Notes: a model not told the origin generated them from the sequence alone. 64,000 nucleotides of DNA from Limnephilus marmoratus (GCA_917880885.1 OU862910.1:53311285-53375284); one strand, 5' to 3'. Numbered from the stretch's first letter, positions 1 through 11,109 are shown. Translations and numbers: made by a program.

Positions 1-130
1 AGAAAAACAAAAATGTTTTTTTTTTAATTTCGTAGGATTCGAACCTCCGTCCGCTGGATTTCTCTGGCCGCTGAGATTTGAGACGCTATGGGACGCGCTC
101 GGCGAGGTGCGAATTTACGTATTATATTCC
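1..130 (-). repeat. tRNA-like SINE head fragment (candidate)
   Basis: Read on the minus strand, this stretch holds a good B-box (GGTTCGAATCC, complement at about 36-46). About 30 nt upstream is the end of an A-box-like run (CTCAGCGG). An A-rich run follows (complement of 16-26). That spacing fits an RNA polymerase III promoter of a tRNA-derived SINE. The 5' part does not fold clearly as a tRNA, so it is not called a tRNA gene. Confidence 0.35.
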
Positions 131-147
131 GACGACCCGTAAAAAAC

Positions 148-300
148 AAAGCGGCCAGTGAGCGCAGACCTATCGTCGTTTCCGTTTTATATCTCAACCA
201 ATAGGATCCTTGAGCGCAGTTTGATGCTTCGCAGGTGCCTCAGTGCTTCATTTCCGTTTCATTCGAATTTCAAATCACAATTGAGCTTACATGAAGATGA
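148..300. repeat. Dispersed repeat D1, copy 1
   Basis: This segment matches the reverse complement of about 15798-15995. Shared landmarks are GCCAATGAGCGCAG-like, TTTCCGTTT, CTCAACCAATAGGA and CGCAGGTGC. No coding potential is apparent, and the family is not recognised. Confidence 0.6.
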
Positions 301-512
301 TTTTTTAAAATTTATTATTATGTTACTGTCAATCTACAGTCAGGTATATTTTCAATAAAAACAATCTATAAAATTTAAAAGTACAGTCAATGGTTAGACA
401 GCAAATTTCAAACGTGTAAACAGTTAAACATATTATTTAATCATGTTAATTTAAAATAATCACTTATAATTTAAATTAAGGGGAACGTTTGCGCTCCCTG
501 TTTCAGCCCGTT

Positions 513-903
513 TCATACAAATCTTAATTTTTGAGATCAAAATGCTAAACCAAACTGAAAAATTATTTTTGTAATTAAAAGGTACCTATATCAAATATCT
601 AGTACGGCTGTGAACTACTTTATTTAGATTGGTTAGTTACGAGATAAAGGTCATTAAATATTTTAATGTTTCGTGATTTTAGAACCAACTTACAGTAAAA
701 AAATATATGTTTTTCATTTACTTACAAATAATTGCCCAAATTGTTTCTAAAATTATAAAATAAAATAAAATCTTTAAAGCCGAAATAAATAAAGTAGTTA
801 ATATCCGTATTAGATAATTGATGTACCTTTTAATTACAAAAATTATTTTTCAGTTTGGTTAGGTATTTTGATATCAAATCCAAAATTAAGTCATGTATGA
901 AAT
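513..903. repeat. Foldback (MITE-like) inverted repeat
   Basis: Arms at about 513-636 and 770-903 are near-complementary. Both contain CCAAACTGAAAAAT, GTAATTAAAAGGTAC and AACTACTTTATTTA when read in the proper orientation. The spacer is about 130 bp. There is no open frame. The right arm is also part of the tandem duplication 687-964 / 965-4240. Confidence 0.6.
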
Positions 904-964
904 ATCTATCTGCAGGTTGTACAATTTGAAAATATTAATAAACATGATATGATCTAAGAACGCT
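687..964. repeat. Tandem duplication, copy A (uninterrupted)
   Basis: This unit is repeated directly at 965-1000 plus 3892-4240. Landmarks are TTTTTCATTTACT, CAAATAATTGCCCA, TAAAGTAGTTAATATCCGTA and the ending ATGATCTAAGAAC. Copy A has no transposon at its CAAATAATTG site and so preserves the empty site of the pogo-like insertion in copy B. Confidence 0.75.
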
Positions 965-1137
965 GTAAAAAATAATCTGTTTTTCATTTACTCACAAATA
1001 GGGGAGACCCAGGCAAAGCGGATGTGTTAAGGGAGATATTAAATAAAACACACAATGTTTGCATAACATAAAAACTTTATAAACAGTAATGTTAAGAAAA
1101 TATCTGTCTTCAGACGTAAAATAAATGAAAAGGTAAA

Positions 1138-1140
<3 letters not shown>

Positions 1141-1182
<42 letters not shown>

Positions 1183-3093
1183 GCAACATTTATTATAATT
1201 ACAATTTTACAACAAATATATAATTTTTTTTTACAGGTATTTTTTTTTACTACCCTTCCATTTAAAGCATTTGCTTGTGTATGGAAGGGGAGTGTACATA
1301 AATGCTATTAGTTATTAGTTATAAGTTAGTACTTAAATAATTAATTGTACATAAATATATGTGAGCTGCAGTATTTGTTTGATAATGGTATGAGTTTTTT
1401 TAAAAAAAGAAAGAATGTAATGGAAAACTAAGGATATTTGTAAGATTAATTGACAGTAATTTTTTTCTTAAGAATATTTTTAAAATGTCTCTTGACAGAG
1501 AGCAGTATTCGGGTTTTATCATTAATTCTTCTGATTTCTTCTGGTAGACGATTGAAAAAAGTTCTTCCCTGGTAAGTATAATGATGCTGTGCAAAAGACG
1601 TATTTAGTTTTGGGCATAGAAAAACATGTTTAAGTCGAGTTCTGTTTTCATTTAAAAATGGATATTTATCTTTTTCCTTTATAATTTGAATCAATGAATT
1701 TTTAATATATAAATCTTTAAATGTGGGTACTTGAAATTCTTCAAACAGGCGTTCTGTTGGGTAGTCTAAGGATTTTTTTAATATAATTTTAATAATTGTC
1801 CTTTGTACAATTTCTATTGGAAGAAGGTTACATTTATACGCGGATCCCCAACTAATAATAGCGTATTGTAGAGTGGATTGAACTAAGGCATAGTAGATTA
1901 AATATAGATTTTTTATCGACAGAAAATTTCTAATTCTTAAAAATATATATATTAATTTTCTGATTTTGTTTACTACTTGACATATTTGTTCCTTCCATTT
2001 CAGATTTTTGTCGATAATTACTCCGAGATATTTAATTTTATTTGTTGTTTTTAATATTGTACAGTTTGATTTGCAATAATTTTGGCTATGAATTTTAGTA
2101 TTATCGTGTATGACAATGTTAAAATTTTTGGGAGCATCGTTTGGATGGATTGCAAATGGAATTACAAATGTCTTTTCACTATTTAGTGATAGTAAATTAG
2201 TGTCGAAAAAATTCTTAAGCGTGTTGATGTCTTCTGTGGCCTTTAATTCTACATTTTCCCAAGTCTTTTCACTTATTATTAATACTGTATCGTCGGCGTA
2301 TGATGTAATTTGACCATTTAAATGTTGAAAAAAAATATCATTTACATATATGGTAAAAAAAATTGGTCCAAGCACTGTACCTTGCGGGATTCCAAAGCTT
2401 GAAATCTCTTGATCACTATTAACATGATTGATTTTTACCACTTGAGGGCGGTTTTTTAAGTAGTTTGTGATCCATTTAATCGCGTTGCCTTTAATGCCAA
2501 TATCATTTAATTTTTTTAATAGCTTCTCATGGGATATGCTATCGAATGCCTTTCTGAGGTCAATAAATATACCCGCACATTTTTTACCTTTATCTAATGA
2601 TTCGTAAATGTATGAAGTTACGTTAGCAATGGCATCTTGTGTGCTGAGCGATTTAATAAAACCAAACTGGTTTTTGTGTAGTATTTTATTACTATCTAGG
2701 AAATTTACCAATTGTTTTTTTACTATTTTTTCAAATATCTTTCCTATGTTAGAAATTAGACAAATTGGGCGATAATTCGTTACTTGTTGCGGATCACCAG
2801 ATTTGTAAATAGGTGAGATTATTGTGTTTTTGTAATTCATTGGAAATATTCCTTTCGTTAAACTCAAGTTTATTAAATGAGTGATGGGTTTTATTAAGTA
2901 AGATTTCATAGATTTTAACATTTGTGCCGTAATAGAATCAAAACCGGGAGACGAACCTCCTTTCATATTTTCTATTATTTTTAAGATTTCACATTCTGTT
3001 GTTATTTCAAATGTTGAAAGTATATTACGTTTCTGTAATTTTTTATTTTTTTGTTTTTCTGGGTTAGAAGGCTTTTGAATATTTTTCAATTTA
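1141..3093 (-). mobile_element. 5'-truncated APE-type LINE inserted in the pogo-like element
   Basis: A minus-strand LINE copy ends at a long poly(T) tract at about 1143-1170, which is its 3' poly(A) on the minus strand. It begins just upstream of the reverse transcriptase domain at about 3093. The 3' UTR is about 280 bp and ends TTGCAATAAATAAATT before the A-run. Pogo-element sequence is present on both sides, so the LINE landed after the DNA transposon. Truncation at the 5' side is typical of target-primed reverse transcription. No clean target duplication could be read because both junctions are AT-rich. Confidence 0.85.
1446..3089 (-). CDS. LINE ORF2 reverse transcriptase, 5'-truncated (547 codons)
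   Basis: This open frame encodes the reverse transcriptase of a CR1/Jockey-group LINE, which copies the element RNA into DNA at a nicked target. Visible blocks, counted from the first codon at 3089, are NYRPICL (105-111), FIDLRKAFDS (175-184), GIPQGTVLGP (233-242) and the catalytic YADD (264-267). A C-terminal region follows, ending with the element's own stop. The endonuclease domain is absent. There is no ATG at the beginning (the first codon is TTG) and a stop lies just upstream, so this is a truncated copy and not a functional gene. The frame has no internal stop, so the insertion is fairly young. It is clearly related to the intact ORF2 at 55226-58219: both share QDAIANVTS, KCAGIFIDLRKAFDSISH and TRLKHVF. 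Confidence 0.9.
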   Translation of the reverse strand: MKNIQKPSNPEKQKNKKLQKRNILSTFEITTECEILKIIENMKGGSSPGFDSITAQMLKSMKSYLIKPITHLINLSLTKGIFPMNYKNTIISPIYKSGDPQQVTNYRPICLISNIGKIFEKIVKKQLVNFLDSNKILHKNQFGFIKSLSTQDAIANVTSYIYESLDKGKKCAGIFIDLRKAFDSISHEKLLKKLNDIGIKGNAIKWITNYLKNRPQVVKINHVNSDQEISSFGIPQGTVLGPIFFTIYVNDIFFQHLNGQITSYADDTVLIISEKTWENVELKATEDINTLKNFFDTNLLSLNSEKTFVIPFAIHPNDAPKNFNIVIHDNTKIHSQNYCKSNCTILKTTNKIKYLGVIIDKNLKWKEQICQVVNKIRKLIYIFLRIRNFLSIKNLYLIYYALVQSTLQYAIISWGSAYKCNLLPIEIVQRTIIKIILKKSLDYPTERLFEEFQVPTFKDLYIKNSLIQIIKEKDKYPFLNENRTRLKHVFLCPKLNTSFAQHHYTYQGRTFFNRLPEEIRRINDKTRILLSVKRHFKNILKKKITVN

Positions 3094-3149
3094 ATTCAAT
3101 TATAATTATAAAAATAATGCAAATTTAAAAAAAGTCTTCGTCTTGTTCA

Positions 3150-3173
3150 CTTTGCCCGGGTACCCGGGCAAAG
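3150..3173. repeat. Perfect 24-bp palindrome built from the TIR core
   Basis: The palindrome is CTTTGCCCGGG followed by its complement around TA. It contains the same GGCAAAG core as the element's TIRs. Further single cores lie at about 3184-3200 and, in the other orientation, at about 3496-3530. Confidence 0.8.
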
Positions 3174-3199
3174 CGAATTTGGACTCCGGGCAAAGAGAA

Positions 3200-3520
3200 T
3201 TAGGAATCACAATCGTAGCAGAAGTAAGAACCATATCCACTATATGACGTGCATGATTCGTGAACCCAACTTTTACACTGGCTGCATTGAATCCAATCCT
3301 CTGTTAATGGTTCAACATAATTTTCGTCACAAATAAGGCATTTCAAATTTTTATTTTCATTTGTTTTTGCTTTGACTTTTAGTCCGCTGGTAGATGGGCC
3401 AAGTTTTTTTTTCTTTATGATTTTTTTTTTTTTTGGATGTTGGCTTCGTTTTTCTCTTTTTGTATGTTTTTTTATGGGAGAAGAAGTAAGAATGGTCCAT
3501 CCGCTTTGCCCTATTCGCTT
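3200..3520 (-). pseudogene. pogo-type transposase C-terminal fragment with zinc-finger tail
   Basis: The minus frame ends ...CYDCDS and contains a basic lysine-rich stretch, then a Cys/His zinc-binding tail. The visible ligands are CLIC, WIQCSQC, SWVHESC and FCYDC. Upstream, ILTSSP followed by GPSTSG resembles the link between the DDE core and the PHD-like tail in arthropod pogo/Tigger transposases. That family resemblance is from knowledge, not from a search. The catalytic DDE domain and the N-terminal DNA-binding domain are missing. Upstream the frame runs into an internal TIR-like motif at about 3496-3530, so the deletion joined the tail directly to terminal sequence. Confidence 0.7.
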
Positions 3521-3891
3521 TGCCCAAGGCAGTATCAAATAACATTTTGTTAAAAAATACTATATGGGTGCTGTATTTCATAACTAAACTAAGTTTTTTA
3601 AATAGGAAACAAATAAAAATTGGATGATATAAACTAATCTTCACATGAAATATAACCAAATAATAATAATCACAAATACCTTACCTTCGTTTATCGTAAG
3701 AAAATTCAAAAAAATCGTTTTTTTATCAAAAAAAGCGTGCGTTCCTGCCAAACGACAAATATTCACTGTCATGGCGTCGGTAGCGCTGCGGTACACCGAT
3801 TGTGAGACTATTAGCGCATTCTAGTGGTAATTTTCGGAAATATTCAAGTCATCCGCTATGCCTGGTCCATTCGCTTTGCCTGGGTCTCCCC

Positions 3892-4245
3892 TAATTGCCC
3901 ATATTGCTTTTAAAATTATAAAATAAAATAAAATCTTTAAAAGCCAAAATAAATAAAGTAGTTAATATCCGTACTAGATAATTGATGTACCTTTTAATTA
4001 CAACAATAATTTTTCAGTTTGGGGAGGTATTTTGATCTCAAATCCGAAATTAAGTCAATCAATATCACGTGCCCTATACAATTCTCTTCTTTTTTTATTA
4101 TATAACCTAGATATTACAATAACTTTAATAATAACAATGTAATGCAGTCATACAAAGCAGCTATATGGCAGCCTATCTGCAGGTTATACAATTTGAAAAT
4201 ATTAATAAACATAATATGATCTAAGAACTCTGTAGAACTGCACAA
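3892..4245. repeat. Tandem duplication, copy B (after the pogo-like insertion)
   Basis: This continues the copy B sequence that starts at 965 and is interrupted at 1001-3891. It matches copy A but has about 90 extra bases near 4055-4170. Confidence 0.7.
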
Positions 4246-4289
4246 GTTTCACTGATTGTCTGTATCGAGACTTCTAGCTATAAAAAGGT

Positions 4290-4850
4290 AAGATTGATGA
4301 AGTGATCTTCCATCTCACGTAGACTCGATTCGCGGAACAAAGCGATCATTACGTCACCGGCTGAGTGACTCGGGTCGGCGGGTCAAGTGCGTGCGCGCGG
4401 TTAATAAACATAAATATAAAATATGTGCGGGATTAAAAAAAACCCGCTCTGAAACTCGTCCAGGATTTCCCTTCGGAACGGTAAATCGGGGGGCGGCGGA
4501 CCGGATCCTGGATAACCCTCCCCTCAAACCGGCCCGGGGGGGCGGTGCAAACCGGGGGGCAACGTGAAATACCCGTTTGTGTTTTGGCGGGACGCTGTTG
4601 TTGTTACGTCAAGTGGCTCTAGCAGGTTCCACCAAACTAGTTCGTCAGGTGGTCGCTGGTCGTGTGGAGCATTGTGTGGATGGGTGAATCACGACGGTGC
4701 CGAGATGGAGTGGCGCTTAGTAAGGACACGTGGCCGTGGGAAATCAACTTTACTAGACACTTTACCGCTAGAAATTCAATGTTAGAAGCTGATACAAAAA
4801 CCAGTTGTGAGACACTTAAAATGACAGGTATACCACGCAGTGAAGACTAG
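4290..4850 (+). other. GC-rich leader-like segment, possible LINE 5' region
   Basis: This GC-rich block sits in AT-rich surroundings, with homopolymer G and C runs at about 4480-4560 and short frames only (for example 4564-4785). The phrase CGTGAAATACCCGTTT at 4563 recurs at about 5860, so at least part of it is repetitive. It may be a detached 5' UTR of a LINE. I cannot name the family, and no protein is recognisable. Confidence 0.3.
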
Positions 4851-5345
4851 ACTGCATTTTTACGGAGAGAAACTGTTTAAATGTTTATGTTTCAAATTAA
4901 GTGTAATTTATTGGAAAGCTTGAGAAAGGAAACACACATAAAAAGAAGTCGCCCTCAGATAATATGGCTTGACAACCAAGAACCAACAAACAACAGAACC
5001 GCCAAGAATCGACAAAACTGGACACATGAGTAGAGCAATGTCCAAAGGTGGATGACGGAAAGCTTACGAAGAAGACAGATTTATGCTCAAATACATATTT
5101 TTCTTCTTCAAAAGCCTTCTGATATCCAAAATCCATGTGTCCAATTTCGTCGATTCTTGGCAGTTCTGTAATTTGTCGATTCTCGGTTGTTAGGCCGTAT
5201 TATCTGAGGGCGACTTTTTTATGTCTGTGTCCTTTCTCGAGCTTTCCAGTTACTTAAAACATAAACATTTAAATAGATTCTCTTCATAAAAACGTAGTCT
5301 AGTCTTCTAACATACCTGTTATTTTAAGTATCTATCTCACATTTT
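4790..5345. repeat. Inverted duplication (arms about 230 bp)
   Basis: The left arm, about 4790-5035, and the right arm, about 5110-5345, are reverse complements at roughly 80-85% by eye. Shared landmarks are GTCGCCCTCAGATAAT, TTTAAATGTTTATGTTT and GAAGACTAGACT. The centre is about 80 bp. The left arm is the continuation of the GC-rich segment 4290-4850, so an existing repeat end was duplicated head-to-head. Confidence 0.65.
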
Positions 5346-5599
5346 CAGAATATTGTGTTTATCAATGGAATAAGATGAAGGATATAATAGGTTTTTTTGA
5401 GCTATGATGGAGGCATACGTCTAGAGCTGGGCGCTAAAAGGTTTATAAAGAAGATTATTTAATTTTTTCAGAAATAGTTATTCCTCTCTGCAGATTAACA
5501 AATATCCTATTAGATGTACGATATATTCTAATATAATATCTTCACAGAGTTCTTACTTGCTTGACTTGTCTACACGCTTATTAAACCAACAATGCCGAA

Positions 5600-7010
5600 G
5601 ATCAGAAGCGGAATCCGCGAGGAATCTGGTTTGTCACGACAATTAATTTGGCCCACGGCTTTAACACTAGCCGCGCGCCAAATGGGCAAAGCCAGTTTCC
5701 AAAATCAACACAACGCAACATAACACAGCTCAACGTAACACAATGTGAACTTGGAAACTCGTTAGATGTCGGAGTGGGTGCAGGAAGATGCACGGAAGAT
5801 ACGTGACCCAGCAATACGTACGAAAGTATTATGTTACAGGGGCAAAAAGTAAACGTGAAATACCCGTTTTGCCGGGCAAAAACGAGCCGGTGTTTTTTCA
5901 GGCAGTACGCTATGCAAAGTAACAGCACGCGGAAAAGCGCGACACGTGTGATTTGTTTATTGTCATTTCTGCTGCTGACTGGTTCGCGGTTAGTTCTCGC
6001 TACACTTTGTCATCGGCCTTATAGATAATAATTTTTAGATCATGTATTTCTTTTAGCGTTTTCCTCAAGTTCTTTATTTCAACATGTCTTAGTTATTACA
6101 ATTTTTTAAGTGCACTTTGCTTAGTTTTTAACTGTGTTCTTTTATAATAATTGCAAGTGTATTGAATGTCTCTAATACTGAATACCCAACACAAATGTAC
6201 TGGAATAAACCTTTGTATATCTTTGAAGGTGGGTAATTTTTATTGTACTCGTATTAAAGACTATACTAGTGTAGATATAATAATTTATCAAGAATTACTG
6301 TTTCCTCTGTGAGTCGAAATAATTGATGAATGGAGTCTTGTGGTGATTGTGTTTTGTTTTTTAGGGTTTCCTTGGGTTTTTTTCTTTCGTTCTTCCGAAA
6401 CGTCATCTAATAAGTATGTAAATTAAATTGTGCTTGAAATCCCAGTTTGTAATGTTATTGGTAGGTAAATTTAATTATTTTTCATCACACGATAGCTCCT
6501 GAACAAAGGTTTACAACAATTTATGTGGGTACTATAAATTGCACCGTTTTAGTGCAAAATCACCACACATTCGCTTGAATTGACATTTCAGTATAGAAAT
6601 ACACTAATTATTTTAAAATAGCGCAACCCATGAAAATCACGGAATAGTCTGAATTCTGGATTCTTGACAAATCATTTTCAATTTTTAGCTAATAAAGTGT
6701 TACATTATGAGTAGGTACTTTATCGCTTGTCTGAATTCTTTACATGGTTGATTTTTTAAATTTATTTTTCGTTAAGCAACCGCTAAACTGCCAAAACAGT
6801 TTGTCAGCAGGTCAATTTAATAATATTAATATAACACAATTAATAAAGCACAAACATAACAAGAAACACAATATACAAAATAGATACCTACAGAAGAATA
6901 ACTTGAAACTACGAGTAGGTTATAATGCAAAGGCATAAAATATGGACAGATATAACATAGGCAAACTACTCATATTTATACATAATATTACAAACAATAT
7001 AAATACAAGT
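5600..7010. other. No gene recognised
   Basis: The left part (5600-6010) has moderate GC and one phrase shared with 4563. The rest is AT-rich with only short chance frames. No repeat ends, RNA genes or conserved protein motifs were seen. Confidence 0.4.
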
Positions 7011-7019
7011 TTTTATCCA

Positions 7020-7445
7020 TTAGTCATTTTTTAATTTTTTTGAGATCGGTGGTGCATTTTGATTCGATTTTTATGTTCATTGGCATCTGAATAAATATGG
7101 TAGGAACAAGATAAGTGAATGTCCGTAGCCCCTATTTATTTATAATTTTCGAAACGGACAAACCGTCGTTTTTACTAAATCTAGTGCCATGCGCATAATC
7201 TACTTTTTCTTTGTATATTGAAACCGATAATAGGTTTTGGCATACAATTTTAAAGCCTGGGAAAGGTAATATATTAACTGACGCATATAATAATTTTAAG
7301 TCTCTTCTTTGTGCATAAAAACTTTTGCTTACCAAGAGCTTAGTCAAAGAGTTTTGAATTGTTTGAATGTAACCTATATTTGTTATGCACGAGTTTCCCC
7401 ATGACGTTATAATAGATTTTGCTATACTTCCTGTTTTTATTGCAC
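7020..7445 (-). pseudogene. LINE ORF2 C-terminal relic
   Basis: The minus-strand translation runs through a typical post-RT region of an insect LINE. It reads IITSWGNS, then IQTIQNSLTKLL, later GLRTFTYLVPTIF, and ends in KKIKK and a stop. One in-frame stop interrupts it just before GLRT. The WG(G/N) motif followed by an IQ-rich helix matches the same region of the other LINE ORFs in this window (ISWGAAYK...IEIVQK). The rest of the reverse transcriptase is absent. This is a dead fragment. Confidence 0.6.
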
Positions 7446-7449
7446 GTAG

Positions 7450-9740
7450 GAACTAACGCACGCACGTTTGATAGCTTTGTGTTTTCTTTTTACTAAATTT
7501 ACACATTCCGTTGTAGAGGTTAAGCAATTTTAAATCTGAATATTTATTATTAGAAACAGACATGCTGTATTCATAATGGTTATTGTTTTCAAATGCGGAG
7601 ATCTTGCTTGCTCCAAGCATGGTAATATGCAAACAAGATAACACAGAACTAGGCAAAATCAGCAGCCCATAGAAAATCCGTCGGTGAATCTGAGAAAAAA
7701 ATTTCAATCGTCACGCGACTAATTCCGTTTCATTATGAAATCTTGAGGCTACCAATTAAACAACACTTATTAGACAAAGCGTGGGAACAATCCCAAGGTG
7801 TCCCTTCAACCGTGAAAACAAAACAAACCACACTACCTTTTAACTGCTACCTGCAATAGTGTTGTGTTGTGTGCTGTATCCCACACCCTCTCTGCCTCAC
7901 TATTCGGGTGGTAATTGAATCAACAACGTAGAACGTAGTAGACGTAAAGTGATTATGCAAACGGTAGTTGTTGATGGTATGCCGGAGCAGGTAAATTATA
8001 AGATAAATGCTCTTGGTACAATTTCAGTTAGAGAGAAGCAAGGAGATATTGGCTCGTGTTCTGTATGGCTAGTATACAACATTTTTAATCATCAAGTGCT
8101 GAGAAGTAGTTTTTTCTGCTTTGTTATTCAATTAGTATGTACTTAGTATTTTCGTTTTTTTCTTATTATTTTATAATCCATGGAGCTTAAATAGCTTGAT
8201 GTCTGACGTCATTGTGTATATACTTCAAAAATAATCTTTGTGATTTATATGACGATTTATACACTCTAAAATAGTTAAGGTAACTATTATATTACAAAGT
8301 GATTCTTGAAACATTTACTTAAAAACCCTGAATCTCCGGCACATTTTGTCATATTTTGTCTGTATTTTCGCTTTGCATAAGCGAATAAATGGAACATTTC
8401 TGAAAGCATCCGAAAACTAAAAGCTATTTTTGAAATATTTAAATATAAAAAGTTTTTAATTATGGCTCACCTTACGTGTTTTCATCTAAGCACTGATCTT
8501 AAAGTACTGAGAACGAAAAACGAAACAAAAAAAACAACATATTTTATTAGACAAATGTAATACATACATAATTGTTATCTTTTTCTTCGTGTTGTCTCAT
8601 ATAAAAATAATTAATTAAAAAATTAAAGTTTCATAACTTTTTTCTCAATTTGCTATTGTAACCTTTGGTTTCATATTTCAGGTATACATTTTAATTCTTC
8701 TGTGATTAACTTTTGGACTTGAATGTAAAGCGTGATAAGAGGGCATTACCAGAGAAAGCCGGAAATACGTCATTTTCAAAAAAGTTTTTAGACGTATTGA
8801 CTCTTTTCCACAAAAAATTATAAATGGATTTCGAAAGATTGTTCTTTTATCTAGCATAGTTATGTAATAAATTTTTAGAATTTTTTTTAAATTTATAGTA
8901 TAATAAGGTTATTCCATAGGTCGTTGGCAGATTTGTTAAATTTTCAAAAAAGTTTTTGTATTATACCATACCCATTTCAAATAATGTAATCATGCAGTAA
9001 AATAAATCAATACATTATCTAGCAAAGTTATGTATTAGAATTTTAATTTTAGTTTCAATAAAATCATTAAAAAATATGTACGTACATGTGTTTCTTGACG
9101 AAAAGTGGTCCATTTGTGTATTTATTTGCGCACTTACAAACTAACATATTTCAGATTTTTTTAACATTTTTATTAAATTTAGACATTATTGAAAAATGAT
9201 AAATACTTATAATCAAAAAATAACTACAAAAAGTACACTATTTTAATAGTTTTATCATCACGCCTTTCAGCATTTTTGGATGAAGGTATAAATTAAAGCT
9301 AATTTGGATTGAAATAAATTCGATATTGAGTTATAATTTAAAAAAGCTGGTACGGAGAATAATCAATCTTTCTCATTGTAACCGCCCTGCACGATTGGAA
9401 GAACAACTTTCGACGAAATGTGGATTTTCGTCCGCTTGCTGGTTAAACGCTCTTAAATCATATTTCTCACCATGACGGTAAGGGAGACAACGATTTCTAT
9501 GAGACCACGTGAGCTGTTTTCAAAATCGAATCAAATAAATTATACTAATCAACACGGTGCTCACTCCTCTACTAAACAGGCGTTCTCTTCTAATGATAAA
9601 AAAAATAATAAATTCAAGGCGCCAGAGCATCGTTCTTGAATTTTGTTGCTCAATGAAATAAATTTTCTGATTTGTGCTAAATTTGAGATAAGTTATCCTT
9701 GTAACTAGTGATTTTATCTTAATAGTTTTTTTTACTCTTA
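7450..9740. other. No gene recognised; fragments of dispersed repeat R-A
   Basis: AT-rich DNA. The pieces at about 8703-8740 (TTGAATGTAAAGCGTG) and 9440-9520 (ATTTCTCACCATGA, AACGATTTCTATGAGACC) match the R-A repeat, which is better preserved at 13760-13865, 26874-26975, 27069-27170 and 27526-27630. Confidence 0.4.
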
Positions 9741-10189
9741 TTTTCTTATCTGTTATCTAAAGTGTTAATGTTAATACAGATGGGGCAAAAATAACCCTGA
9801 TGCTGTCTCTAACCTTACTATTATCTCCCTCTAAATCTTGCAAGATAACTGATATGTATACCTGTACAATCTGTGATGAAGCATCCGCGATAGACCTTGA
9901 TCTTAGAACGGCCTTGAATGTAGCAAGACGGAAGAAGATTTTACCAAAATCGCATCGCGAAGGGTTTAGTAGCCATGTTAGTAAGAATGGCAATCAACAA
10001 TAAACCACTTCCATGTTTTTTTGTTACTACTAAAAAACATTATTGGCAAAGGTTTTTTTTTCATAAAAAATTTATCAAATTGTTCGTGACGTCACTACAA
10101 GAAAATTGATTATTTTTTTATTCTCATCTTCTTCTTCTTGTGCCCTGTCTGTTCAACGGACGTTGGCTAACATGTTGGCTACGTGGACT

Positions 10190-10605
10190 TTGTTTACTGC
10201 GGCCCGGAAGCGTATTTACAAAACCTATACCGATTCAGTCGCGGTAACGACAATTTATATTTTAAATATACCTCTATATTGGTTATTTTTTATCACATTG
10301 CAAAAAAAAAATTGTTCTAAAATCTAGATAAAATAATCTTTCTGATGTGTATATTACTAATTAATAATTTTATTTCTAAATATTTAAATTTTAATATTAT
10401 TCCCATATATTGTAAATACACCTCTATATTGATAATTTTTTATCACTTTGCAAAAACAAAAATTGTTCTAAAATCTAGATAAAATAATCTTTCCAATGTG
10501 TATATTAGAAATTAATAATTTTATTTCTAAATATTTAAATTTTGATATTGAAAATTTAAAGCGACTGAAACGCGGTAGGGATTGTAAATGCGCGGCCCGG
10601 AACAG
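10190..10605. repeat. Directly repeated 3'-end-like unit (about 145 bp, two copies)
   Basis: Copies at about 10255-10400 and 10410-10550 share CACCTCTATATTG, AAATTGTTCTAAAATCTAG and TAATTTTATTTCTAAATATT. The first is preceded by a GC-rich head on the + strand (10190-10250). The second is followed by the same head in inverted orientation (10555-10605). An inverted third copy with its head lies at 41960-42145. Confidence 0.6.
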
Positions 10606-10776
10606 CTCTACAGTAGACTGGCCAAACCACTGTCTCAGGTTTTTCAGCCATGAGGTTCTCCTTCTTCCAGGGCCCCATCTTCCGGCAATCTTTCCATGCA
10701 TTATGAGATGCAAGATCTCGTACTTCTCTGGATGTCTCATCACACGTCCAAGATATTGAAGTTTTCGGATCTTCAT
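10565..10776 (-). pseudogene. RTE-like LINE reverse transcriptase C-terminal relic
   Basis: The minus frame starts MKIRKLQYLGRVMRHPEKY and continues with GKIAGRWGPGRRRTSWLKN, LRQWFG and FRAA. This matches the well-known C-terminal signature of RTE-type retrotransposons (Y-L-G-H-V-M-R, then GxRGxGRRxxSWLxNLRxW). Nothing of the catalytic RT is present. The frame then runs into the GC-rich head of the repeat at 10555-10605, which may therefore be the 3' UTR of this element. Confidence 0.75.
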
Positions 10777-11109
10777 AGGTTTAATAACTTATATTTCTTC
10801 ATTCATGTGATTTTAAAAATCTTCTACTCTTTATACCTAGCAACACTGGGCGATTTTTGACTTTTTAAAACTGACAACAAAATGTTTTTGTTCAACGAAA
10901 CCATGATGTTTTAACGAATTTGTGAACTTAATGAAATTTAGTTATGGTTTCATATTTTTGGTCTTGATCCATAAGTATAGTAGTTTAAAAATTACAGCTC
11001 AATATTAGTTTCCGTCTTTTGACAACTGCAGACGACATACCGTGCGTTACCCAAAATGTATACGGCCTTTCAAAAATCATTAATATAAATATCACTTTTT
11101 GGTTCATGA

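Larger units (their letters stand above)
1001..3891 (-). mobile_element. pogo-type (Tc1/mariner superfamily) element, internally deleted, hosting a LINE
   Basis: The element ends are 24-bp terminal inverted repeats starting GGGGAGACCCAGGCAAAGCG (1001-1024 and 3868-3891, one mismatch). They are flanked by TA on both sides (999-1000 and 3892-3893), the target duplication expected of Tc1/mariner and pogo elements. The neighbouring tandem copy at 719-740 shows the unoccupied site with a single TA. Without the LINE at 1141-3093 the element is only about 0.9 kb. It keeps just the C-terminal end of a transposase (3200-3520, minus), so it could only move in trans. The TIR core GCAAAGCG recurs inside the element near 3150-3200 and 3496-3530. 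Confidence 0.85.

Noticed and set aside
4564..4785. 73-codon + strand frame in the GC-rich block
   Set aside because: GC-rich DNA gives long chance frames. No motif is seen, and an overlapping frame is equally open.
9757..10003. Frames on both strands (78 and 67 codons) that look vaguely protein-like
   Set aside because: Both strands give plausible text and I could not tie either to a family. Possibly an old LINE remnant, but not supported.
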